NCBI GenBank assembly: GCA_002412765.1
Contig: DHVR01000034.1
Span: 99,133 to 163,132, forward strand
Length of the DNA: 64,000 bases
Direction of reading: 5' to 3'
DNA from: Leptolinea sp. UBA5203
GTDB lineage: Bacteria; Chloroflexota; Anaerolineae; Anaerolineales; Anaerolineaceae
Shown here piece by piece: positions 52,560 through 62,679 of this stretch. The first letter of the stretch is position 1, and every line of letters begins with the position of its first letter. The notes beneath the pieces were generated by a model. The model saw only the letters and a list, made by a program, of their open reading frames with translations. It did no database searches and was not told the DNA's origin. A program made the position numbers and the translations under genes.

Positions 52560-53606
52560 CTACCCCAATACCATACTGCCTATAAACAGCTCCATGGCCA
52601 GGGCAGGCTGGATTTTGCCGATCTTGATATCCGAATCGTAACCCTGCAGCTGCTGATAATACCCCCGCAGGTCCTCAAATTTAAAATTTCCCGCCTGGGC
52701 ACTTAATTTCTTGGCCACAAAAGGATGCTGCTTCAATTCCCGGGCAATGTCCCCTTCCCGTCCGCCTTCGTTTAGTAATTCGTTGGCCTGCAGAAGCAAG
52801 CGAAACTGACGGGTGATCATACCAAACACGCGCATGGCATCTTCATCAATTAAAATCTGGTGCAATAAGCGAAAAGCCAGCGGAAACTTCTGGTTGGAAA
52901 GCGCGTCCATCATATCAAAAACACTGCTTTGCTGCTGTTGGGAGGTAAGCAGATGCACATCCTCCTGCGTGGCCTCGCGTTCGTAATTGACATACATCAG
53001 AATCTTGTCCAGTTCCAAATCCAAAGTACGCGTATCCGTGCCGATGGCTTGCGCCAGGGCGTAGGCTCCGGCAGAGGAAAGCTTGCCGCCTTTTTCAACG
53101 GCTTTATCCATCAACCATTTTGGCAAACTATCTTGCGTGGGAAGGGTATGGGAAAGAAGGACCGCACCCTCGGCATGCTGCTGAATCCACTGCACCAGCC
53201 AATGTTTCTCGGTCAGCGTATCCCAGGTGAACACCCATTGACCCTGAGCATTCTTGCGGTTTTTGCCCTCATCCGGCCACTGCATAGCCAGAATGGCGTA
53301 GGGGGGCAAATTAGCTAGCATCTCAAGCAAAGCGCTGTGGGTTTCTTTATTCTTAAAGAACACGCCGGCATTGCGGATGAAGATCAATTTCTTCTCCGCC
53401 AGAAACGGCATGGACATCACTGCAGTTTGCAGATCGGAAAACGAGGCGCGCTGGCCGTCCAACTGCACGGTATTCAGTTCGGCCGTGGACGGATCCTCGG
53501 CAGGCAAGGTCATCACCTGTTGACGGAACACATCCTCAAGGGTTTGTTCGTCGTTGCCATGCAGGACGATCAACTTCTTTTGAGTGAGCTTCACCGTTTT
53601 CTTCAT
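52560..53606 (-). CDS. holA: DNA polymerase III subunit delta
   Basis: HolA opens the sliding clamp in the clamp-loader complex. The 348-residue protein has the HolA pattern (LIVLHGNDEQTLEDVFRQ, LQTAVMSMPFLAEKKLIFIRN, LDLELDKILMYVNYE, SVFDMMDALSNQKFPLAFRLLHQILIDEDAMRVFGMITRQFRLLLQ). Length is normal. Last gene of a clpC-radA-DUF6391-holA array, 15 bases after the DUF6391 gene. Confidence 0.93.
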   Translation of the reverse strand: MKKTVKLTQKKLIVLHGNDEQTLEDVFRQQVMTLPAEDPSTAELNTVQLDGQRASFSDLQTAVMSMPFLAEKKLIFIRNAGVFFKNKETHSALLEMLANLPPYAILAMQWPDEGKNRKNAQGQWVFTWDTLTEKHWLVQWIQQHAEGAVLLSHTLPTQDSLPKWLMDKAVEKGGKLSSAGAYALAQAIGTDTRTLDLELDKILMYVNYEREATQEDVHLLTSQQQQSSVFDMMDALSNQKFPLAFRLLHQILIDEDAMRVFGMITRQFRLLLQANELLNEGGREGDIARELKQHPFVAKKLSAQAGNFKFEDLRGYYQQLQGYDSDIKIGKIQPALAMELFIGSMVLG

Positions 53607-53621
53607 CGGCTGAATTCCATG

Positions 53622-54146
53622 CTAGGCTTCGCTCAACCACGTGGTGATTCGATGAACCGGCAAAAATTTCCCGTCATAGCGTGTAACCTGGATGATTTTT
53701 AACTGCTTTACCTGGGCATCCGTGGTGACCACTTCTTGAATGCGTGGCCCGAGCGGCTGCGAGATCATGATCGCCAGGGTGACCAGAGACAATACCAGTG
53801 GAAAACGATTGTACCAGGAGCGAAACCCTTTCTTTACTCCAACCATGCTCACCCAGGCAGCCATCCCGGCCATTAAACCGGTAGTGGCTAAATTGGTTCC
53901 ACAATTCGGATGGATCGCCAGTTTGGTTTCGCCCTGCTGTAAACGCTGCAGGGCTTCTTGAGCTGCATTCGTCAGGGCTTCAGTGGAGACTGTGCCAATC
54001 AGCCAGAAGCCGCCCGGCCCGGAGTAGCCGAACAAACGACCGGCGGGGACCTTATTCTTTGCTAATACCTGCAAAGTAGCATGCTCCAGGGCATGATTCT
54101 TTCGGATTTGTGAAAATGGATATTCTATTCCAAGCGGATTGTTCAT
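53622..54146 (-). CDS. DUF6391-type membrane protein
   Basis: The 174-residue protein shows the DUF6391 pattern RKNHALEHATLQVL ... GYSGPGGFWLIGTVSTEALTNAAQEALQRLQQGETKLAIHPNCGTNLATTG and two central hydrophobic segments. The conserved HPNCGTN motif with His, Cys and Asn looks catalytic or metal-binding, but no function has been established. It lies between radA and holA on the same strand. Confidence 0.85.
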   Translation of the reverse strand: MNNPLGIEYPFSQIRKNHALEHATLQVLAKNKVPAGRLFGYSGPGGFWLIGTVSTEALTNAAQEALQRLQQGETKLAIHPNCGTNLATTGLMAGMAAWVSMVGVKKGFRSWYNRFPLVLSLVTLAIMISQPLGPRIQEVVTTDAQVKQLKIIQVTRYDGKFLPVHRITTWLSEA

Positions 54147-54218
54147 TTTTCGAGTGCCTTATGGAGATGGGATTCGTGCTGCGCTTATTGTAACAAATTA
54201 ATCATCCAGCAGCCGCGA

Positions 54219-55628
54219 CTACGCAGCGGGTTTCTTGGGTGGCGCAAAGGAAAAGCGCAAGGCTTCTTCCAGGGAGCGGGCTTCAAAGATCTCGATGCCT
54301 TTGGGCCAGTTTTCGTGAGCCTGGACCGGCTTGGGAATCACCGCCTGCTTGAATCCCAATTTGGCGGCTTCCCGTAAACGCAGCGGCATTTGATTGACCC
54401 AGCGTAATTCGCCTGACAAGCCAATTTCACCGATCAAAATGGTGTCCGGGCGCAGGGCTACATCATTATAGGAGGAGGCAATAGCGGCCGCGATGGGTAA
54501 ATCTGCGGCGGGTTCATTGATTTTCATTCCGCCCACTACATTAATAAAGATATCCTGCTCATTCAAACGCATGCCCATACGGCGGGTCAAGACGGCCGTC
54601 ACCAGCAGCATGCGGTTAAAATCCACCCCATTGGGGGTGCGCCGCGGATTGTTTAAAAAGCTGTGGCTAGTCAGTCCCTGAATTTCAACCAGAATCGGAC
54701 GGGTGCCTTCCATGGTCACGGCGATGGCCGAACCGGCGGCATTCGCCATGCGTTCCGCCAGGAACACTTCCGATGGATTGGAGACTTCCTTCATGCCTGT
54801 ATCCCGCATTTCAAATACGCCCACTTCGGAAGTCGCGCCGTAGCGATTTTTCACCGAGCGCAGCAAACGAAACGCCTGATAGCGTTCCCCTTCCAGCACC
54901 AGTACAGTATCCACAATATGTTCCAGCACTCTCGGACCGGCAATATTGCCGTCCTTGGTGACATGGCCAATCAAAAACACGGCCACGCCGCTGCGTTTGG
55001 CAAATTCACGCAGTCGGGTGGCGCCTTCGCGCACCTGGGTGACCGTTCCGGCAGAGGCTTCAATATCCGTCAGGGTCATGGTCTGGATGGAATCGATAAT
55101 CATCACCGCCGGGTTAATCAGACGGGCATGTTCCAGAATGGCATCCAGATTGGTATCGGTCAAAAGGTAAAATTGTTCACTGATTTCTTCAGAAGCACCA
55201 GATTGCAGGATACGAATCGCGCGCATCTTGATCTGATGTTCGGATTCCTCACCGGAAATATACAGTACCGTCCCGCTGCGAGTCATATCCAGCGCCATTT
55301 GCAGCAACAGAGTGGATTTGCCAATCCCAGGGTCCCCACTGATCAGAATAATGGACCCGTGCACAATGCCGCCGCCCAACACGCGCGAGAACTCTTCAAT
55401 CGGCAGGGGAATACGGTCTTCCGTCTCACCCTTGATTTCATATAACCGGTGGGGCTGCGGCACTTCAAATACGCCAGCCGGCGTGCCGCCTTTGCGGGTG
55501 ACCGGTGCAGCCTGCAAAACCTGCTCCACCATGCTGCCCCAATTACCACATTGAGGACACTTCCCCATGGGTTTTGGGCTTACTTTTCCACATTCAGTAC
55601 ATACAAATTGGGAGAGTTGTTTGGCCAT
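54219..55628 (-). CDS. radA: DNA repair protein RadA/Sms
   Basis: RadA is a DnaB-like helicase that helps branch migration in recombination repair. The 469-residue protein has an N-terminal zinc finger (CTECGKVSPKPMGKCPQCGNWG), Walker A GDPGIGKSTLLLQ, the KNRYG motif (KNRYGATSEVGVFEM), and a Lon-like C-terminal domain (LNNPRRTPNGVDFNRMLLVTAVL ... LPIAAAIASSY). Follows clpC by 93 bases, a synteny known in Firmicutes and here kept without mcsAB. Confidence 0.96.
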   Translation of the reverse strand: MAKQLSQFVCTECGKVSPKPMGKCPQCGNWGSMVEQVLQAAPVTRKGGTPAGVFEVPQPHRLYEIKGETEDRIPLPIEEFSRVLGGGIVHGSIILISGDPGIGKSTLLLQMALDMTRSGTVLYISGEESEHQIKMRAIRILQSGASEEISEQFYLLTDTNLDAILEHARLINPAVMIIDSIQTMTLTDIEASAGTVTQVREGATRLREFAKRSGVAVFLIGHVTKDGNIAGPRVLEHIVDTVLVLEGERYQAFRLLRSVKNRYGATSEVGVFEMRDTGMKEVSNPSEVFLAERMANAAGSAIAVTMEGTRPILVEIQGLTSHSFLNNPRRTPNGVDFNRMLLVTAVLTRRMGMRLNEQDIFINVVGGMKINEPAADLPIAAAIASSYNDVALRPDTILIGEIGLSGELRWVNQMPLRLREAAKLGFKQAVIPKPVQAHENWPKGIEIFEARSLEEALRFSFAPPKKPAA

Positions 55629-55643
55629 GTTTGGATGGTGTGA

Positions 55644-55672
55644 GGCGACCCCCGGAGGTTCCGGGGATCGCC
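55644..55672. repeat. REP-like hairpin between clpC and radA
   Basis: GGCGACCCCCGGA (55644-55656) pairs with TCCGGGGATCGCC (55660-55672) with one G-U and a 3-base loop. The GGCGACC arm resembles the hairpin at 6550-6594. It may tune clpC versus radA mRNA; there is no T-tract on the minus strand. Confidence 0.6.
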
Positions 55673-55721
55673 TTTCCTTTTAGACTGATGGTTCAAAAAA
55701 TACTTTTTGGATCAGCTGTTT

Positions 55722-58241
55722 CTATGCAACCGTGGCGGTGTCTTCTTCGACGGCGTGTTCGCCATTGGCAGGTTTCAAATTGAGTACAAAAATACCGTCC
55801 TCATTCACATCCACCTGGATATTGTCCCCGGCTTTAAACTCGCCGGAGAGTAAGGCATCCGAGAGCTGATCTTCGATCTGCTGCTGGATCACCCGGCGTA
55901 ACGGACGGGCACCCATATCGGCATCATACCCCTGTTCGCATAACAGGTCCAGCGCTTTGGAGGTGGCGCTCAAGGTCAACGCCTGTTCAATCAAGCGCAC
56001 GGAAAGTTTGTTCAGTTCAAGCTCAGCAATCTGGCGAATGTCGTCCTTGTTCAGCGAACGGAAGACAATCATCGAATCCAGACGGTTGATAAACTCAGGC
56101 TTGAAGACACGCTTCAGCGATTCCAGCAGTTTCTTACGCATTTCATCATAAGCCAACTGCTCTTCCACGTTTTCATCTTTCGCCAGACGGAACCCCAAAG
56201 AGCTCTGACGTTTGATATCTTCTGCGCCGATATTGGAAGTCATTACAATGATGGCATTGCGGAAATCAACTTTCAGACCCTTGGCATCCGAGAGATGGCC
56301 TTCTTCCATGATCTGCAGCAGCATGTTATGGGCTTCCGGATGGGCTTTTTCGATTTCATCAAAGACCACGATAGAATAGGGGCGTTTGCGGATGGCCTCG
56401 GTCAATTGACCGGCTTCATCGTAACCCACGTATCCGGGAGGGGCACCCACCAAACGGCTGACCGCATGGCGCTCCATAAACTCCGACATATCCAGTTGAA
56501 TTAAGGCATCTTCGCTGCCAAAGAGGAACTTCGCCAGCGCCTTGGTTAATTCAGTTTTACCTACACCGGTCGGTCCGAGGAAAATAAAGCTGCCGATCGG
56601 GCGATTGGGATCTTTCAAGCCAGAGCGGGCGCGCCGCACGGCTTTGGAAATGCGCTCAATGGCTTCTTCCTGTCCGACGATATGCTTCCGTAAGTCCTGT
56701 TCCATGAGCAGCAGGCGGGCGGATTCAGCCTGCGCCATCTGCATCACAGGGATGCCTGTCCACATCGAGACCAGCTCGGCAATGTCCTCAGCGGTGACTA
56801 CAGGGGCTTCACTGCGGTTCCAGGAAACCCGCAAGTCTTCCATTTTATTCTCAATATCGCTTTCCTTTTCCAGGAAACCCGTGGCATCATCATCTCGATT
56901 ATCTTCAACCGCCAGATTGTACTGTTCGCGAATATCACGCAGATCTTTGAGTAATTTCTTGCTTTCTTTCGCGGCCGGGCTTTTGTACATACGCACCCGC
57001 GAGGAGGCTTCATCAATCAAATCAATGGCCTTATCCGGCAGGAAACGATCACTTACGTAGCGCGTGGAAAGTTTAACCGCAGCTTCAATGGCTTCATCCG
57101 AAATAGTCAGGCGGTGATGTTCTTCATACTTGGAACGGATGCCGCGCAGGATTTCCAGGGTTTCTTCATGGGATGGTTCATTCACCATAATGGATTGGAA
57201 ACGCCGTTCGAGAGCCGCATCACTTTCGATATGCTTGCGATATTCTTCACTGGTGGTCGCGCCGATGACTTGAATCTCACCGCGGGATAGGGCCGGTTTC
57301 AAAATATTTGCAGCATCCACAGAGGACCCAGCCGCGCCGGCGCCCACCAGCATGTGCACTTCATCAATGAAGAGAATGGCATGCGAAACTTTTAATTCAT
57401 CAATCACGCGTTTCAGACGTTCTTCAAACTGACCGCGATACATGGTACCCGCCACTAGAGAACCCACGTCCAATTGCAGCACGCGCTTGTTCAACAGCAG
57501 AGCCGGCACATCGCCTTCGACGATACGCTGAGCCAGACCTTCGATGATGGCCGTTTTACCCACGCCAGGTTCCCCAATCAGGGCAGGATTGTTCTTGGTG
57601 CGGCGGGCCAAAATCTGGATCACACGCTCAATTTCTTCCTGACGCCCAATCACGGGGTCCAGCAGCCCCTGTTCGGCCTTGCTGGTTAAATCACTCGCCA
57701 ATTGGTCAATCAGCGGCGTTTTATCTTTTCCAGTCTCTTTTTCTTTGCGAGCCTGTGCGGTACCGCGGGCTTTACTGCTGGCAGCGGGAGCCACTGAGCT
57801 CTGGCTCTCCTGCAGCACCCGGCGTGTCTGCCGGCGAATCTGTTCCGCCGTCACACCCAGCTTGCGTAAAACTTCCATGGCTTTGTAATCTTCATTTTGA
57901 ACCAAAGCCAGGAGCAAATGTTCCGTGCCAATATAGTGATGCCCCATCTTTTTGGCTTCCGCAATGGAAGCTTCCAAAACTTGCTGTACATCACTGGATA
58001 ATTCAAATTTGCCGCTATCCGATTCGCCAAATCCGCTGATCCGCTCTACAATTTCGTGAACCCGGTCCGGTTCCAATCCTAGGTCCCTTAATACACGACC
58101 GGCTACCCCGCCCTCTTCCAGAATAAATCCCAGTAATAGATGCTCTGTACCGATATTTACCTGGCGGAAATGCTCTGCTTCCTGATGTGCCAGGCTCAAC
58201 ACACGGCGCGCTCTTTGCGTAAATCTCTCCATTCCAGCCAT
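55722..58241 (-). CDS. clpC: ClpC, ATP-dependent Clp protease ATPase subunit
   Basis: ClpC unfolds proteins for ClpP. The protein has two Clp N repeats (MERFTQRARRVLSLAHQEAEHF ... ASIAEAKKMGHHYIGTEHLLLALV), AAA+ domain 1 with GEPGVGKTA, a middle UVR-like helix (FLEKESDIENKMEDL), AAA+ domain 2 with GPTGVGKTE, and a normal C-terminal small domain. Three in-frame ATGs are close: AGGAGG at 58255-58249 is 7 bases from the ATG at 58241 but only 1 from that at 58247, so I start at 58241 (839 residues). Heads the clpC-radA-DUF6391-holA array. Confidence 0.97.
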   Translation of the reverse strand: MAGMERFTQRARRVLSLAHQEAEHFRQVNIGTEHLLLGFILEEGGVAGRVLRDLGLEPDRVHEIVERISGFGESDSGKFELSSDVQQVLEASIAEAKKMGHHYIGTEHLLLALVQNEDYKAMEVLRKLGVTAEQIRRQTRRVLQESQSSVAPAASSKARGTAQARKEKETGKDKTPLIDQLASDLTSKAEQGLLDPVIGRQEEIERVIQILARRTKNNPALIGEPGVGKTAIIEGLAQRIVEGDVPALLLNKRVLQLDVGSLVAGTMYRGQFEERLKRVIDELKVSHAILFIDEVHMLVGAGAAGSSVDAANILKPALSRGEIQVIGATTSEEYRKHIESDAALERRFQSIMVNEPSHEETLEILRGIRSKYEEHHRLTISDEAIEAAVKLSTRYVSDRFLPDKAIDLIDEASSRVRMYKSPAAKESKKLLKDLRDIREQYNLAVEDNRDDDATGFLEKESDIENKMEDLRVSWNRSEAPVVTAEDIAELVSMWTGIPVMQMAQAESARLLLMEQDLRKHIVGQEEAIERISKAVRRARSGLKDPNRPIGSFIFLGPTGVGKTELTKALAKFLFGSEDALIQLDMSEFMERHAVSRLVGAPPGYVGYDEAGQLTEAIRKRPYSIVVFDEIEKAHPEAHNMLLQIMEEGHLSDAKGLKVDFRNAIIVMTSNIGAEDIKRQSSLGFRLAKDENVEEQLAYDEMRKKLLESLKRVFKPEFINRLDSMIVFRSLNKDDIRQIAELELNKLSVRLIEQALTLSATSKALDLLCEQGYDADMGARPLRRVIQQQIEDQLSDALLSGEFKAGDNIQVDVNEDGIFVLNLKPANGEHAVEEDTATVA

Positions 58242-58492
58242 GGCCATACCTCCTGTTAACTTTCTGAGCCTTAAGAAGAACTGTGTTCATCCCCTAAAGG
58301 CGACTATTTGTATTAAAACGCACTCCTCCGAGTAATTTCATTCTACCAGAGAATAAATCGGGGTGCTTGACGAAAACATCTTATTTGCATTAGAGTTTTG
58401 TTAACCGCTGTATAGACAGCCGTCCAGGGTTTTGGCCTATGGATACACCAAAAATCGGAATACGGATTGTCGGTCAATATAATGAAGAGACG

Positions 58493-59956
58493 TTATTCCG
58501 CCTTGCGTCGTTCCCGAATCACCAAACCCGCCAACACCAGCATACTGAGGAGCGTCAGTCCGCTGCCCAGCCAAAGCAAATTGGTATAGGGAGCATCCGC
58601 ATGATTCGCAGCTATTTTGATCGCCAGATTGACCGGCGTGGTAGGAAAAGCTTCAAAAGCCGACGTAACCTGCCAGACCTTCAAATGCTGCCAGAGATCA
58701 TGAATCACCACCAGCAGGATGGAAAATCCAATCAGGCGCGCAAGGGGATGATCCGCAAGATCGCGTTTATTAATCCATTTCTGGAAATACACCGCGGCAA
58801 TCACCATCAAAAACAGTGCCGGCAGCAGAATCATACGAATACTGGCGCGCTCTCCGGAGAACAACGGCACAGGGATCAGGCGCATGACGCGGTAAATGCG
58901 GCCGAGGGATAACAAGGCCATGGCTACCATGGGGACTACCAGTGGGGGGTAAAATCCCTTGCCCTGAGTTAGCTTCCTCGCCCAGAATCCCAATCCGAAA
59001 ATCAACAAAATCATCGCACCGGCCAGACCCAGGTACATATCATATTCCCACCAGCCCAAATTGCTGAGCATGGAGCGCACTTCCAGGGATTTTTCCGGGG
59101 GCACAATCATTACAAAGGATTTGACCAGATCCAGCAGGGTCGGGTAGCCGCCCAGGAATTCATCATCAAATTGATTTAATAATAAGAAGGGAGGCAGGAG
59201 ACGGATCGCACTGAGCAAGCCGGCAAACAAACCTGCCTTGAAAATCGGCCAGAAACTGCGCCAGTGGCTGACCGCCAGAAAACCCAGAAACAGCATCGCC
59301 CAGACAAATTGATGAAAGGAGCCCTGTAAATAAATCACAAACAGCAGCCCGGCCATCTTCGCCACCCAGGCCCAGCTTTGATCGCCATCCAACAAATTTA
59401 TAACCAGCAGGATGAACCAGGAGAAGAGGAAAGTACCCGCCCAGGTGATGTGCCCCACGCTGTAATGCGCCAGCAAATGACCATTGAGATTGAAGAGCAG
59501 GAACAAAATGGAAAAAGTGTAAGGCGAGAGTTTCAAGCGCCGCTTCAGACAAACCAATCCCCAAGCGCCCAGGCTGTAAAGCAACAGCGTATCCAGCAGC
59601 ACAAACTGACCCACACTGAGGAACTTCAGCAGGTAAAGCTGCGGGGAGACAATGGCATCCGGCAGGCTCAAATAACGGTCAGTGACATTGCGCAGCGCGG
59701 AAGCATCACTCATGTGCAGGGGCAGCACCCCCTGGGTCAGCGCATCTTTTACAAACGCCAGGCGGGGCGCATTGATTTCCGCCCAGTCGTGATAGTCAAA
59801 AGGGATATTGCCAAAATTAAGGAACTTCGCCCACAAGCCCGCGCCCAATACAATCAACAGCACACACCAGCCGATATTCAACCAGCGGTTTTTTTTGCTG
59901 GGCGGCATAAAAAAAGCACGCGTGGTGCGTTCCATCATTTCCAGAATTTTGTTCAT
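58493..59956 (-). CDS. Multi-pass membrane protein of unknown function
   Basis: Start at ATG 59956 (MNKILEMMERTTRAFFMPPSKKNRW) has AGGAGGG upstream; the frame open to 60049 has no ribosome site. The 487-residue protein has about eleven transmembrane helices. The first external loop holds FDYHDWAEINAPRLAFVKDALTQGVLPLHMSD, similar in style to GT-C glycosyltransferases and YfhO-like proteins (acidic residues before a long loop). No motif lets me name the activity. Alone before the repeat arrays. Confidence 0.7.
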   Translation of the reverse strand: MNKILEMMERTTRAFFMPPSKKNRWLNIGWCVLLIVLGAGLWAKFLNFGNIPFDYHDWAEINAPRLAFVKDALTQGVLPLHMSDASALRNVTDRYLSLPDAIVSPQLYLLKFLSVGQFVLLDTLLLYSLGAWGLVCLKRRLKLSPYTFSILFLLFNLNGHLLAHYSVGHITWAGTFLFSWFILLVINLLDGDQSWAWVAKMAGLLFVIYLQGSFHQFVWAMLFLGFLAVSHWRSFWPIFKAGLFAGLLSAIRLLPPFLLLNQFDDEFLGGYPTLLDLVKSFVMIVPPEKSLEVRSMLSNLGWWEYDMYLGLAGAMILLIFGLGFWARKLTQGKGFYPPLVVPMVAMALLSLGRIYRVMRLIPVPLFSGERASIRMILLPALFLMVIAAVYFQKWINKRDLADHPLARLIGFSILLVVIHDLWQHLKVWQVTSAFEAFPTTPVNLAIKIAANHADAPYTNLLWLGSGLTLLSMLVLAGLVIRERRKAE

Positions 59957-60055
59957 GGCTGCGTCCCTCCTGCGGGGTGAATTCACTTTCGATTGTACCA
60001 AAAGAATGGCCGTGAGGAGAGGGGAGGTTGGAGGGATTCTAACGTACACAGGGCT

Positions 60056-60616
60056 TAGCCAACGACGCTGATGTCGTAGGGTGGCGTTGAGGAGCGGCTG
60101 GAGTCACCTCTGATAGGAAGCTTGCGCTCCTCAACCCACCAAACACAAGCGTGTAATTCCACCCTTCGACAAGTTCTAGACAGGCCCTTCGACGGGGCTC
60201 AGGGCACGGACAGGGCTGGATTTTGTTTGGCTTGAGTTGCCATCATCGGCTTCGAAAAACTTTCCCTTATAGGGGACATAGCCAACAACGCCGATGTCGT
60301 AGGGTGGCGTTGAGGAGCGGCTGGGCTCACTTCTGATGGAAATTCCGCACTCCTCAACCCACCAAACATAAGCGTGTGATTCCGCCCTTCGACGGGGCTC
60401 AGGGCACGGACAGGGCTGGATTTTGTTTGGCTTGAGTTGCCATCATCGGCTTTGACAGGCTCTCCCCTATCGGGGACCTAGCCAACAACGCCGATGTCGT
60501 AGGTTGGCGTTGAGAAGCGGTTGGATCCACCTCTGTTGGAAATCCCGCGCTCCTCAACCCACCAAATCCACACCTGTGATTCCACCCTTCGACGGAGCTC
60601 AGGGCACGGGTAAGGT
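60056..60616. repeat. Type-1 REP-like repeat array (3 units)
   Basis: Unit starts (TAGCCAAC) at 60056, 60279 and 60479, giving periods of 223 and 200 bases and a truncated third copy. Each unit contains an inverted repeat (GGTGGCGTTGAGGAGCG with CGCTCCTCAACCCACC), then ACCCTTCGACGGGGCTCAGG and a CATCATCGGCTT segment. The extra 23 bases in the 223-base form hold a second TTCGACAA motif. No gene is present. Confidence 0.85.
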
Positions 60617-60667
60617 AGTTTTCAGCAAAAGAAAACCACATCTATTAACATTGGATTTGACGTTGTT

Positions 60668-61393
60668 TCAGTACTTAAGACTTTTCGGGAGGAGGCTATA
60701 TGAGCTGAAAACATCCATTAAACTGACACCAGGATTATTGTGCATCGTTATCGTAGCTGTGATTACAAACCAAACAATAGTCAAACCGAGAAATATGGTA
60801 AATACCCGCATAGATGAGATTTCATGAGCAATTCTGTAGGCACGTAGAGTTAAAATTATTGAATATATCGAAAGGATAAAAGCCGGAAGTACCCTAATTA
60901 CCACACCAATTTCTGGAATTAGCAAAGTAAAGGACAAAAACATTGAAATAATCGTTAATGGGGGTTTTACCAAAGCATCAAAATAGGCTTGAGTGCTGAA
61001 TTTGGCTTTTCCTCGAAATATTTTCCCAACGATAAAGACAAGAATATTGTTAATGTAAAATACAATTGGAATTTTAATAAAGTTGATACCATAAGTTCTG
61101 ATAAATATAGAATCCGGACTTGCAACATTTCCTAAATAGGATTCGTATTTTATTGGATAAATCCAACGAAAAATTAATGCATAAAGAACTGCTAATCCAG
61201 TAAAAATTGCCGCATATAACAAAACACCCATAAATGTATTCGTATGGCTGACATGGGATTTTTCATTTTGAAAAAACTCCTCATCCATTTTCCAAAAATT
61301 CAACCAAAGACGAGGAACCTCCCAAAATGGTCTGGGTGCAAAATCAGTTTCAGTCATTTGTTCTGGTTGCTCTGTTTGTTCTATTCGTCTCAT
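60668..61393 (-). CDS. YIP1-like membrane protein, copy 1
   Basis: The 241-residue protein has a charged N-terminus with RPFWEVPRLWLNFWKMDEEFFQNEKSHV, followed by five or so hydrophobic helices containing FSTQAYFDALVKPPLTIISM, which resembles the YIP1/IGR-type bacterial membrane family. It is the most diverged of three paralogues. Function unknown. Confidence 0.75.
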   Translation of the reverse strand: MRRIEQTEQPEQMTETDFAPRPFWEVPRLWLNFWKMDEEFFQNEKSHVSHTNTFMGVLLYAAIFTGLAVLYALIFRWIYPIKYESYLGNVASPDSIFIRTYGINFIKIPIVFYINNILVFIVGKIFRGKAKFSTQAYFDALVKPPLTIISMFLSFTLLIPEIGVVIRVLPAFILSIYSIILTLRAYRIAHEISSMRVFTIFLGLTIVWFVITATITMHNNPGVSLMDVFSSYSLLPKSLKY

Positions 61394-61446
61394 TTTTCTC
61401 CATCTCCTAATGACATTTATTGAATTCTAAGATAGCTATATCCGTT

Positions 61447-62076
61447 TCATAAATATTTTAAAATTTGAAGACTAATTAAGAATCCACTCACAATTAAAAA
61501 TGCACGTAAAAAAGAGATGTTATGAGCCACCTTGAATGAACGTATCGTTATCAAAAACGAAAATATCTGGAAAGAAATCCGGAAAATACTATACAAAAAA
61601 GTACTAAAAAAAGGAACTAATACCGGAAAATAAATTAGCGTGGTTATAATTTGAATGGGAGAATTGACCAATGAAAAGAAATAGGCCTGAGTACTAAAAT
61701 TCCCTTTTCCACCAAACAATCTTGCAAGTATAAAAATCAGGAAATTTCCAAAATATAAAAATATGGGAAATAAAAATAATCCTTTAAAATAGACATCTGG
61801 AATTAAATTGCCAGAATTTGGATCAAACCATGGTTTGTTGATTATAAATTGTGTTGAATTGTTGTGATGACATAAAAAATTGAAGAGTAATTGTACGAGT
61901 GGAAGAATCGCGACAAACAATACAAAACCAAATATGGTATTTAAAATGTCAACATGCGATTTCTCATTCTGAAAAAATTTCTCATCCATTATCCAGAATT
62001 TCAACCAGAGAAGAGGGATCTCCCAAAACCGTCTGGGGGTACACTCAGGTTCGCTGATTTGTTCTACCTTCTCCAT
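61447..62076 (-). CDS. YIP1-like membrane protein, copy 2
   Basis: ATG 62076 (MEKVEQISEPECTPRRFWEIPLLWLKFWIMDEKF) is preferred over the longer frame to 62148, because copy 3 aligns from that methionine and the upstream part is frameshifted there. GGGTGGAG precedes it. The 209-residue protein has five hydrophobic helices and FSTQAYFFSLVNSPIQIITTLI. N-terminal half is nearly identical to copy 3; the C-terminal half is diverged. Confidence 0.78.
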   Translation of the reverse strand: MEKVEQISEPECTPRRFWEIPLLWLKFWIMDEKFFQNEKSHVDILNTIFGFVLFVAILPLVQLLFNFLCHHNNSTQFIINKPWFDPNSGNLIPDVYFKGLFLFPIFLYFGNFLIFILARLFGGKGNFSTQAYFFSLVNSPIQIITTLIYFPVLVPFFSTFLYSIFRISFQIFSFLITIRSFKVAHNISFLRAFLIVSGFLISLQILKYL

Positions 62077-62296
62077 TTCTCCACCCTTCGTTGCATATTT
62101 TTTAGCTTCCTTCATGGGACGCCAGTTCTGCTGGTTAAAAATACTCATTATCTGGTTCTGTCTATTCCCAAAACTTTCCAGATCAAGTAATTCTATACCT
62201 TGAAAACATTATAGACAACCGTAAATCACGTTTGAAATATTTATTACTATGTTAATGAAATATGGCTTAGTTGTCATCATCGGCTTCGACGGAACC

Positions 62297-62616
62297 TAGC
62301 CAACAAGGCCGATGTCGTAGGGTGGCGTCGAGGAGCGTTTGGCATCACCTCTGATGGAAATCCCGCGCTCCTCAACCCACCAAACACAAGCGTCTAATTT
62401 CACCCTTCGACAAGCTCTGGACAGGCCCTTCGACGGGGCTCAGGGCACGGACAGGGCTGGATTTTGTTTGGCTTGAGTTGCCATCATCGGCTTTGATAGG
62501 TTCTCCCCTAACAGGGATTTAGTCAACGACATTGCAAGTGTAGGTCGGTGTTGAGCGGGACATTCATTCACTCTGACATTTCACTCAAGTAGCGAAACCC
62601 GACATATCCGAACAGG
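62297..62616. repeat. Type-1 unit followed by type-2 unit
   Basis: Type-1 copy 62297-62519 (223 bases, same length as the first copy in the array at 60056), then a type-2 unit beginning TAGTCAACGAC at 62520. The type-2 hairpin pairs TAGGTCGGTGTTGAG with CTCAAG...CCCGAC. No gene. Confidence 0.85.
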
Positions 62617-62679
62617 GTTTCCTGCATAATTTTTGTATTCATTGCCTATATGAAATAATAATGCACTATAGGATTTCAT

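Noticed and set aside
60399..60641. An 80-residue minus-strand frame across the type-1 repeats
   Set aside because: It is translated repeat sequence without a ribosome site.
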